Positions 1-5,701 of a stretch of 7,681 nt of DNA are shown here, piece by piece. This stretch comes from a bacterium. Its GTDB lineage: Bacteria; Zixibacteria; MSB-5A5; GN15; FEB-12. Made by a program: the position numbers and the translations under genes. The notes under the pieces are model-generated. The model was not told the DNA's origin and made no database searches. It saw only the letters and a program-made list of their open reading frames with translations. Position 1 is the stretch's first letter. Every line of letters starts with the position of its first letter. The DNA is taken from positions 1-7,681 of the forward strand of contig DAOVOW010000082.1 of NCBI GenBank assembly GCA_030629485.1. Direction: 5' to 3'.

Positions 1-1
1 G

Positions 2-1000
2 CTGGCCCTGACCGCACTGGTGTTCGGCGCCGCCGTTGCCAAAAGCTATCGATCCGACCGCGGCGCCTGGCTCGGTGTGGTGACGCAGTCGGTCGACTAT
101 GAGTTGGCTGGGGCCTTCGATCTTGAGGTCAAATACGGTGTTATCGTAAATGAAGTGGTCGATGACTCCCCGGCGGAAGAGGCCGGACTGGAAAACGACG
201 ACATTATTGTCTCGATCGACGGTGAGCGCATCACCGATTACGACGATCTGGTCGATATGCTGGTTGAGCATGGGGAGGGGGACCAGATCACAATCGGTCT
301 GATCCGTGACGGCAAAGCGCTTGATGTTCAGGTCAAACTGGCCAAACGACCCCGCGGCCGACATGATCTGGACTGGCGTTTTCAGTACAGTTATGATTAC
401 AGGACACCCTTCGGACGGAGCCACTCCTATATCGGCGTTCAACTCAGCGATCTCACCGATCAACTGGGCGAGTTCTTCGGAGTCGACCGAGGTCGCGGCG
501 CCCTGATCCGGGAAGTTGAGGAAGATTCGCCGGCTGCAGATGCCGGATTGAAAGCCGGCGATGTTATCATCTCGATTGATACCGACCAGATGCGTGACGC
601 CGGCGACGTGGTCGAGTATATACTCGACACCGACCCGGGCGACCAGGTCAGTATCACCGTGATACGTGACAAAGCCGAGTTGACTGCGAAAGCCGAGGTC
701 GGTGAGTCGCCTGGCGGCTCTCGATACGGTGACATCTTCCATGGCTTTGACGGTCTGTTCGGCCTGCGTCGCTTGGATGTGCTTGATGCACTGGACTACC
801 CGGACCATGATTTGAGTATCCGCATTCCGAGTCTGCGAACTCCGATGGTTACCGGCTACTTCGATCCGGACGATTTCGATAGCAGGAAACTCAAGCGTGA
901 GATGAAGAGGCTTCGCAAGGAAATGCTGGATATGCAAAAGGAGTTGCGCTACGAACTGAAGCATGAACTCGACGAACTCCGCGAGATGATCGACAACTGA
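2..1000 (+). CDS. Secreted protein with two PDZ domains and C-terminal coiled coil (5' end outside window)
   Basis: The reading frame is open to the window edge. The first visible residues (LALTALVFGAAVA, then KS) look like the end of a signal peptide with an AVA cleavage site, so the true start should lie only a few codons upstream; an internal GTG at 20 would destroy the signal. Counting from base 2, PDZ domain 1 covers about residues 22-115 (SPAEEAGL...DDIIVSIDG) and PDZ domain 2 about 142-235 (SPAADAGL...GDVIISID). A linker follows, then a highly charged Lys/Arg/Glu-rich helix at about 293-330 that is probably a coiled coil. No trypsin-like or other protease domain is visible, and the signal peptide leaves no room for one upstream. 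It therefore resembles the PDZ part of HtrA/DegP without the enzyme and may be an envelope scaffold or peptide-binding protein. The exact role is unknown. A terminator-like hairpin follows, so it is not co-transcribed with hprK. Confidence 0.85.
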   Translation: MALTALVFGAAVAKSYRSDRGAWLGVVTQSVDYELAGAFDLEVKYGVIVNEVVDDSPAEEAGLENDDIIVSIDGERITDYDDLVDMLVEHGEGDQITIGLIRDGKALDVQVKLAKRPRGRHDLDWRFQYSYDYRTPFGRSHSYIGVQLSDLTDQLGEFFGVDRGRGALIREVEEDSPAADAGLKAGDVIISIDTDQMRDAGDVVEYILDTDPGDQVSITVIRDKAELTAKAEVGESPGGSRYGDIFHGFDGLFGLRRLDVLDALDYPDHDLSIRIPSLRTPMVTGYFDPDDFDSRKLKREMKRLRKEMLDMQKELRYELKHELDELREMIDN

Positions 1001-1042
1001 TTATCTCCGACTGAGACCAGTCATTAAACGGCCTGCTTGTGA

Positions 1043-1079
1043 GAAGCCCGCCCCCTGCGGGGCTTCATTCTTGGTTTTT
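1043..1079 (+). terminator. Probable intrinsic terminator of the PDZ gene
   Basis: GAAGCCC (1043-1049) pairs with GGGCTTC (1060-1066) around a 10-base loop, and a T-rich stretch with five consecutive T (1075-1079) follows. The T run begins 8 bases after the stem, which is later than ideal, but the position 43 bases after the PDZ stop codon fits a transcript end. Confidence 0.6.
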
Positions 1080-1084
1080 CTTGC

Positions 1085-1112
1085 TTGCTCCACCTGGGCG
1101 CCCCTGTATATT
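1085..1112 (+). promoter_or_regulatory. Candidate sigma70-type promoter for hprK
   Basis: TTGCTC (1085-1090) and TATATT (1107-1112) are separated by 16 bases. Transcription would start about 7 bases past the -10 box, at about 1119-1121, that is at or next to the ATG at 1121. No Shine-Dalgarno sequence is seen upstream of that ATG, which agrees with a leaderless mRNA. The -35 match is only partial (4 of 6). Confidence 0.4.
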
Positions 1113-1120
1113 GATTGCGT

Positions 1121-2089
1121 ATGTCCAGTATCACTGTTGACAAGTTTTACAGTTCGCGTAACCAGGACCTGGAACTCACCCTTCTCAATGCTGAGGCGGG
1201 AATGAGGAAGGTCATTACCAGTCCGGAATTGCATCGACCCGGGCTGGCACTCACCGGATTCTTTGAGCGGTTTGTCGGTGAACGGGTACAAGTGCTGGGC
1301 GAGACGGAACTCGCATATATTCGTAATCTCGCGCCGGAACGACTGAGAGAGGTCTCCAGTCTGCTGTTTGAGCAAGATGTACCGATGGTCATCATATCCA
1401 AGGGTTTTGTCCCGCCGAGTGAATTCCTTGCGGAGGCCGACGAGCACAGTACGGCAGTGTTCTCCAGTCGCCTGACCACGGCGGAATTGACCAATCGACT
1501 GTCCGCCTATCTTGATCTGCAGTTTGCTCCCACCATCAATGTCCACGGCTCGCTGGTCGATGTCTACGGCGTGGGTCTGTTGTACACCGGCAAGTCCGGG
1601 ATCGGCAAATCGGAGGTGGCGCTGGACCTGGTCGAACGCGGCCATCGCCTGGTGGCGGATGATATCGTCAAAATAACGCGCACGGCGCCCGATGTTATCA
1701 TCGGCACCAGTTCCGAACTGCTCGGACACCATATGGAAATCCGGGGTGTGGGAATCATAGACATTGAGGAATTGTTCGGTATACGCGCTATCCGTATGCA
1801 GAAACGAATCGAGGTCGAGGTCAATCTGACATTGTGGTCGGACACCGAGGACTATGAACGGCTGGGTATCGAGGACAAGCTTACGACGGTGCTCGGATGC
1901 GAGTTGCCGGTGGTTAAAGTGCCGATATCACCCGGGAAGAATATCACCGTCATCTCCGAAGTAATCGCCATGAACCACATGCTGAAAGTGTATGGCGAGA
2001 ATTCGGCCTTGAAATTCACTAAGAAACTGACGCAGAAAATCAGCCGTCAGTCGCAGACAATGGGTTACCTGGAAGCAGATTACGAGTAG
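1121..2089 (+). CDS. hprK: HPr kinase/phosphorylase
   Basis: Bifunctional enzyme that phosphorylates, and removes phosphate from, the regulatory serine of HPr-type phosphocarrier proteins, linking carbon or phosphotransferase status to regulation in the cytoplasm. The length (322 aa) is normal for the family. The N-terminal domain (about residues 1-130) is followed by the catalytic P-loop domain: H142 in VHGSLVDVYG, Walker A GKSGIGKSE with K163/S164 (157-165), RGHRLVADD with D180/D181 (173-181), and the family signature MEIRGVGIIDI (205-215). Spacing between these residues agrees with the characterised Lactobacillus enzyme. A TTG at 1115 would add two residues; ATG 1121 is preferred because it starts with the more usual codon and fits the promoter position. 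No HPr, Crh or PTS gene lies in the window, so the substrate gene must be elsewhere. In several Gram-negative groups HprK acts with an incomplete, regulatory PTS; whether that holds here is inference. Confidence 0.95.
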   Translation: MSSITVDKFYSSRNQDLELTLLNAEAGMRKVITSPELHRPGLALTGFFERFVGERVQVLGETELAYIRNLAPERLREVSSLLFEQDVPMVIISKGFVPPSEFLAEADEHSTAVFSSRLTTAELTNRLSAYLDLQFAPTINVHGSLVDVYGVGLLYTGKSGIGKSEVALDLVERGHRLVADDIVKITRTAPDVIIGTSSELLGHHMEIRGVGIIDIEELFGIRAIRMQKRIEVEVNLTLWSDTEDYERLGIEDKLTTVLGCELPVVKVPISPGKNITVISEVIAMNHMLKVYGENSALKFTKKLTQKISRQSQTMGYLEADYE

Positions 2090-2123
2090 CCCACCCCGCC
2101 ATATTCCCAATCGGCAAAAGAAC

Positions 2124-2152
2124 TTGGCAATTCAGGCTGCATATCATATACT
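2124..2152 (+). promoter_or_regulatory. Sigma70-type promoter for the PpiC lipoprotein / surA / S4 operon
   Basis: TTGGCA (2124-2129) and TATACT (2147-2152) are separated by the optimal 17 bases; both hexamers are close to consensus. Transcription should start at about 2159, leaving a leader of about 78 bases before the ATG at 2237. The preceding hprK gene has no obvious terminator, so some readthrough is possible. Confidence 0.65.
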
Positions 2153-2164
2153 GTCTGCTCCCGA

Positions 2165-2180
2165 TCCTCCAGATGGAGGA
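2165..2180 (+). promoter_or_regulatory. Hairpin at the 5' end of the operon leader
   Basis: TCCTCC (2165-2170) and GGAGGA (2175-2180) form a perfect 6-bp stem with an AGAT loop, starting about 6 bases after the predicted transcript start. No T tract follows, so it is not a terminator. It could protect the mRNA 5' end or mask the GGAGGA, which lies at Shine-Dalgarno distance from an ATG at 2186. It could also be a DNA operator palindrome. Confidence 0.35.
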
Positions 2181-2221
2181 ACCGGATGGTGTGTGCCTTG
2201 TAGAAGATAGGATGATGAATC

Positions 2222-2230
2222 AAAGGTAGG
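2222..2230 (+). promoter_or_regulatory. Ribosome binding site of the PpiC lipoprotein gene
   Basis: AAAGGTAGG ends 6 bases before the ATG at 2237 and supports that start. The next codon is also ATG (2240), so initiation could occur one codon later without changing the mature lipoprotein. Confidence 0.6.
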
Positions 2231-2236
2231 TTTTGA

Positions 2237-3961
2237 ATGATGCAAGCAGGTAAAGTAGCGATATTAATTCTGATTACGGCCCTGGCGGCCTTACTGTCGG
2301 GTTGTGGCGGCTCGGGTGGTCGGACGGTTGCAGTTGTGGACGACTACAAGATTACGTCCGAGGAGTTTGAGAACTTCTACCCGGTGGCGTATTATGCCTT
2401 TGGCAGCGCTCAGGACGAATTCGATAAGAAGCAGGAGCGGCTGGACAGTCTGATTGTAATCCGTTTGCTCATCCAGGCTGCTTACGAACTTGGTATCGAC
2501 AGATCACAAGAACTGGCCCAGGTAGTGCTGGCGAACAAGGATAAGTTTGTCATCGATATGTTGTACCAGAAGGAAGTTGTGGATAAGGCCTCGGTCAGTG
2601 ATGCCGAAGTCAGTGATTTCTGGGACCATCTTGAATACAAGATTCGCGCCTCGCATATCCTGGTGAGCGACTACGATACGGCCCAGGCTATTCTTGAGCG
2701 TCTCACGAGCGGTGAAAGTTTTGAGAAGCTCGCCTATGAATACTCAATTGATCCCTCAGCCAAGAGAAACAAGGGGGACCTGGGCTATTTCACGTGGGGG
2801 GCGCTGGTGGACGAGGTGCAGAAAGTGGCCTTCAAGATGGAACCGGGGGAACTATCCCCGCCGGTCCAGTCAAATCTCGGTTATCATCTGATCAAGCTGG
2901 TGGACAAGCTGCCGAACGAGCAACGCCGTGAGTTCAGGTCTATGAAGGTCGATCTGAGGCAGCAGATTATCCAGCGCAAACAGTACGTGTGCCAGCGGGA
3001 ATTCTTCGATGAGATCAGCGAGAAATACCCGGTGACGATTGACACCACCACTTGCACCTACCTGTTGCACAAGCGCTCTCAGATGTACCCACCAATGCTC
3101 CTGGAGACGCTTCCCAGGAACGATTTCGATCTGGAGCAGCTTGACCGCAATGAACGGGAGTTGATACTCGGTTCATGGGAAGGCGGCCAAATGACGGTCC
3201 TGGAGTACCTGACCGAAATCCAGATACTACCCTCCAACATGCGACCCGATCTGGATAGCTATGACTCATTAGCCATGGTCATCTCGGCCATCAAACGCAC
3301 CGATGTCCTGGTGACCGAGGCTCACCGACGGGGGCTCGACAGCGACCCACAGGTGATCCGCAAGCTCAGGCTGTTCAAAGAGTACACTATGGCTGATATG
3401 ATGCGCAGCGACTCGATACCAGAGCCGCCGCCGCCCGACGATGGCGTCATCCGCATGTACTATGATAAGCATCCGGACGAGTTCACCAATCCGGCCACGT
3501 ATCATGTCTATGAGATTCTCCTGGCCGACGAATTGAAGGCGCTTGACCTCAAGAAGAAAATCAAGAGCGAAGCGAAATTCAGAGAGATGGCCCTAGAACT
3601 ATCGGAACGTCCGGGCAAACGCGCCCTCGAGGGGGATCTTGGTTATATCACCCGCATAAAGTATCCGGAAATCTACGACCTGGCACGCAAAACCCCGGTG
3701 GGGACTATTGGTGGGCCGGTGGTGACCCGAGGCAAGTACTCCATCTTCTGGGTGGTCGACATGATCGAGTCCGAGTTGAAGGATTATCTTGGCGTCAAGC
3801 GAGATATTTTTCGGAAGCTGACCCGGCAGAATGAACAGCAGGCTTTTGCGGCCTGGATCGAACAGCATAGCCAGGAAACCACCACCGAGATCTATGAGGA
3901 CGCCTTGTGGGGCACGATAAATATGGACAAGTATCCTGATGAGGAACAGTCAGGCTCATAA
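2237..3961 (+). CDS. Peptidylprolyl isomerase lipoprotein (PpiC/parvulin type, PrsA/SurA-like)
   Basis: Predicted envelope foldase/chaperone anchored by lipid. A hydrophobic stretch (residues 7-20) ends in the lipobox LSGC with C23 as the lipidated cysteine, followed by a Gly/Ser spacer. The N-terminal helical region (about 30-130) resembles a SurA/PrsA chaperone domain. Parvulin domain 1 spans about 134-226: RASHILV with H140, GDLGYF (180-185), and GYHLIK with H217. A second, diverged parvulin domain spans about 418-512: YHVYEILL with H423 and GDLGYI, but the usual closing GYHII-type strand is replaced by GKYSIFWV, so it may bind rather than isomerise. At 574 aa it is longer than PrsA (about 290) and resembles PpiD/SurA-like multidomain proteins. 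It is the first gene of a coupled set with the SurA-like gene, whose start lies inside it. Family assignment is secure; specific clients are unknown. Confidence 0.88.
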   Translation: MMQAGKVAILILITALAALLSGCGGSGGRTVAVVDDYKITSEEFENFYPVAYYAFGSAQDEFDKKQERLDSLIVIRLLIQAAYELGIDRSQELAQVVLANKDKFVIDMLYQKEVVDKASVSDAEVSDFWDHLEYKIRASHILVSDYDTAQAILERLTSGESFEKLAYEYSIDPSAKRNKGDLGYFTWGALVDEVQKVAFKMEPGELSPPVQSNLGYHLIKLVDKLPNEQRREFRSMKVDLRQQIIQRKQYVCQREFFDEISEKYPVTIDTTTCTYLLHKRSQMYPPMLLETLPRNDFDLEQLDRNERELILGSWEGGQMTVLEYLTEIQILPSNMRPDLDSYDSLAMVISAIKRTDVLVTEAHRRGLDSDPQVIRKLRLFKEYTMADMMRSDSIPEPPPPDDGVIRMYYDKHPDEFTNPATYHVYEILLADELKALDLKKKIKSEAKFREMALELSERPGKRALEGDLGYITRIKYPEIYDLARKTPVGTIGGPVVTRGKYSIFWVVDMIESELKDYLGVKRDIFRKLTRQNEQQAFAAWIEQHSQETTTEIYEDALWGTINMDKYPDEEQSGS

Positions 3962-5276
3962 AGGCAAATCCCTTTCGATCACCTGGCGACGATCCCTCTT
4001 TTGGGTGATCGCGCTGTCATTGGTGGCGGCGGCGGGTCGTGGCCAGCGCGAACCGGTCGACAAGATAGTGGCCATCGTCGGTGATCAGGTCATACTGGCT
4101 TCAGAACTGGCCGGACAGATCCAGTTCGTGGCGCTGCAAACGGGGGAAAAACCCAAAACCGAGCGCGAATTGGAGGAGTTTCAGTTCGAGGTGCTGGATC
4201 AGATGATCTCCGATCAACTCTTCCTGATTGCCGCGCGCAAGGATACCGCCATAAGCGTGCGCGATGATGAGGTCAATCAGGCCCTTGACGAACGCATCGC
4301 AGCCATTTCGAAAAACTTCCCCTCCGAGCAGGCTTTTCTCGACGCCGTAGCTGCGGAGGGACTCACGCTCCGCGATCTTAGGAAGCGGTTCCAGTCTGAA
4401 GTCAAGAATCAGATGCTCAAACAGCGATTCATCCAGAGGAAGTTGTCCGGCGTCTCGATTTCGCGGCACGAAGTCGAGCGGTTCTACGAGCAGTTTCGTG
4501 ACTCCATCCCGGTCCAACCGGAGGCAGTTAAAATGGCTCATATCGTCCTCACTATCCCGCCGTCTCCGGAAGTCGTGGATTCCGTAAAGGAACTCGTAAC
4601 GCGCTTGCGTCAACGGATTCTTGACGGTGCTGACTTCGCCGCCGTGTCTCAGGAACATTCGTCGCTGGGCGCCGGCGATAATGGCGGTGACCTGGGCTGG
4701 ATCTCCCGTGACGATGTCGTGGAGGAATTCGCCCGCCCCGCTTTTCAGTTACAGGTGGGTGATATCTCGGGCGTAGTGCGTACACCCTTTGGCTTTCATG
4801 TAATCAAGTGCGAGGGCAAACGTGATGATCGACTGTGGCTACGACACCTGCTTGTGGCCGTACTGCCATCGGCCGATGACACCATCCGCACCGCTGCTCT
4901 GGCTGATTCGTTGCTGCAAGCCGTACGCGAAGGCGCATCGTTTGAAGAAACAGCTAAGATATTTTCCGCCGACAACGAAACCCGTGCTCAAGGGGGTGAA
5001 TTGGGCTGGTTTGCACTGACCAACCTGCCGCCTGAGTTTGCATCCGCCGTGGCCGGCTGGAAAACGCCGGGCGAACTGCGAGGTCCGGTAGCGACCCAGT
5101 ACGGACTGCATATTCTCAAGTTGCTTGAGTACCAGGCGGAAAAAGAATATACCCTGAATGATGACTACGATACCATCAAGGAACTTGCCCGCCAGGACAA
5201 GACCGGACGGTTAGTCGACAAGTGGATCGAGCAGATCAAAGCCGAGACCTTCATTGAGAAGCGCCTGTTGAACTGA
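3939..5276 (+). CDS. surA: SurA-like periplasmic peptidylprolyl isomerase/chaperone
   Basis: Periplasmic chaperone likely to escort outer-membrane proteins to the insertion machinery. The ATG at 3939 gives a signal peptide: basic RR (17-18), hydrophobic core (about 19-31), and probable cleavage near AAAG (31-34). The mature start EPVDKIVAIVGDQVILASEL is typical of the SurA N-terminal domain (about 38-190). Parvulin domain 1 is at about 197-291 (MAHIVL with H201, GGDLGW 249-254, GFHVIK) and parvulin domain 2 at about 299-396 (RHLLV with H303, GGELGW 352-357, GLHILK). A C-terminal helix (about 400-445) completes the SurA order N-PPI-PPI-C. The length of 445 aa is close to the E. coli protein (428). 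Both PPI domains look intact, unlike the second one of the upstream gene. The start overlaps the upstream gene by 23 bases with no clear Shine-Dalgarno sequence, so translational coupling is likely. Orthology to E. coli SurA is by domain layout, not by neighbours. Confidence 0.87.
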   Translation: MRNSQAHKGKSLSITWRRSLFWVIALSLVAAAGRGQREPVDKIVAIVGDQVILASELAGQIQFVALQTGEKPKTERELEEFQFEVLDQMISDQLFLIAARKDTAISVRDDEVNQALDERIAAISKNFPSEQAFLDAVAAEGLTLRDLRKRFQSEVKNQMLKQRFIQRKLSGVSISRHEVERFYEQFRDSIPVQPEAVKMAHIVLTIPPSPEVVDSVKELVTRLRQRILDGADFAAVSQEHSSLGAGDNGGDLGWISRDDVVEEFARPAFQLQVGDISGVVRTPFGFHVIKCEGKRDDRLWLRHLLVAVLPSADDTIRTAALADSLLQAVREGASFEETAKIFSADNETRAQGGELGWFALTNLPPEFASAVAGWKTPGELRGPVATQYGLHILKLLEYQAEKEYTLNDDYDTIKELARQDKTGRLVDKWIEQIKAETFIEKRLLN

Positions 5277-5521
5277 TGCGTATCGATGACTTTCTTTCGA
5301 CCGTCGGCGTGATCAAACGCCGTACCATCGCCAAGGAACTGGCCCGGAACGGTCTTGTCCATGTCAATAACCGCCGAGTAAAACCGGCTTACCAGGTCAA
5401 GCCGAATGACATCATTGCCATCCGGGGCACTCGCCCGATCACGGTCGAAGTACTCAATATACCCAGCGGTTCAGTGCCGAAGGAACGTCGTGAGGAGTTT
5501 TTCCGCCAACTGCCTTCCTGA
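5276..5521 (+). CDS. Small S4-domain RNA-binding protein (RqcP/Hsp15-like)
   Basis: An 81-aa protein that is almost entirely an S4 RNA-binding domain: MRIDDFL at the start, IKRRTIAKELARNG (13-26), VHVNNRRVKPAYQVKPND (28-45), then a basic tail (KERREEFFRQ). Length and motifs match the RqcP (YabO)/Hsp15 (HslR) group, which binds stalled 50S subunits carrying peptidyl-tRNA; RqcP assists RqcH-driven alanine tailing in ribosome quality control. The KRR..AKE pattern resembles Bacillus RqcP more than the longer E. coli Hsp15 (133 aa), but the two groups cannot be separated firmly by eye. The ATG overlaps the surA stop codon (TGATG at 5274-5278), so translation is coupled to surA and the gene is co-expressed with the two envelope foldases. 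Confidence 0.85.
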   Translation: MRIDDFLSTVGVIKRRTIAKELARNGLVHVNNRRVKPAYQVKPNDIIAIRGTRPITVEVLNIPSGSVPKERREEFFRQLPS

Positions 5522-5622
5522 AAAGTAGACCGATATTGCCAACATAAGCTCGTACAGTCCTTGCCCTTAGCAGTCTTATCAACCCTCGCCCTACTGTAAC
5601 AACTCGCGAAGGCCGTCCTGCG

Positions 5623-5638
5623 CTTGACTTCAGTCAAG
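5623..5638 (+). promoter_or_regulatory. Crp/Fnr-family operator (palindrome)
   Basis: CTTGACTTCAGTCAAG is a perfect 6+4+6 inverted repeat. TTGAC-N4-GTCAA has the same half-site spacing as the FNR/DNR consensus TTGAT-N4-ATCAA, with C/G at the inner position. Its centre (between 5630 and 5631) is 29.5 bases upstream of the first base of the TATACT box at 5660, which puts it at -41.5 from a start at 5672. That is the standard class II activator position. The regulator is not in the window. Confidence 0.55.
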
Positions 5639-5659
5639 GGGATATATGGACCCATGTCG

Positions 5660-5665
5660 TATACT
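5660..5665 (+). promoter_or_regulatory. -10 box of the ferredoxin / NapH-like operon promoter
   Basis: TATACT matches the sigma70 -10 consensus in five of six bases. At the 17-base spacing the -35 hexamer would be AGGGGA (5637-5642), which is no match, so an activator is probably needed. The predicted start is A5672, giving a 30-base leader. Confidence 0.5.
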
Positions 5666-5690
5666 CTTGAAAACGACAATAGTTTTGCCC

Positions 5691-5696
5691 GAGGAG
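5691..5696 (+). promoter_or_regulatory. Ribosome binding site fixing the ferredoxin-protein start
   Basis: GAGGAG lies 5 bases before the ATG at 5702. It fixes that start over a TTG at 5624 or ATG at 5654 in the same frame, both of which lie upstream of the predicted transcription start. Confidence 0.8.
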
Positions 5697-5701
5697 AAAG
5701 C

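Noticed and set aside
1001..1732. 243-codon minus-strand open frame
   Set aside because: Mostly antisense to hprK and crosses the terminator hairpin; no family features.
4101..4658. 185-codon minus-strand open frame
   Set aside because: Antisense to the SurA-like gene; no motif, start signal or promoter seen.
5522..5622. Terminator after the S4 gene
   Set aside because: No stable stem followed by a T run was found in this stretch; nothing else recognisable is seen there.
5624..5648. TTGACT read as a -35 box with TATATG as -10
   Set aside because: The spacer is only 13 bases. The TTGACT is better explained as half of the palindrome, with TATACT at 5660 as the -10.
5656..5677. Inverted repeat GTCGT...ACGAC around the -10 box
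   Set aside because: Only 5 bp with a 12-base loop; weak and likely chance.
5624..5701. N-terminal extension of the ferredoxin protein from TTG 5624
   Set aside because: It would begin inside the operator palindrome and upstream of the predicted transcription start; GAGGAG before ATG 5702 is far better.
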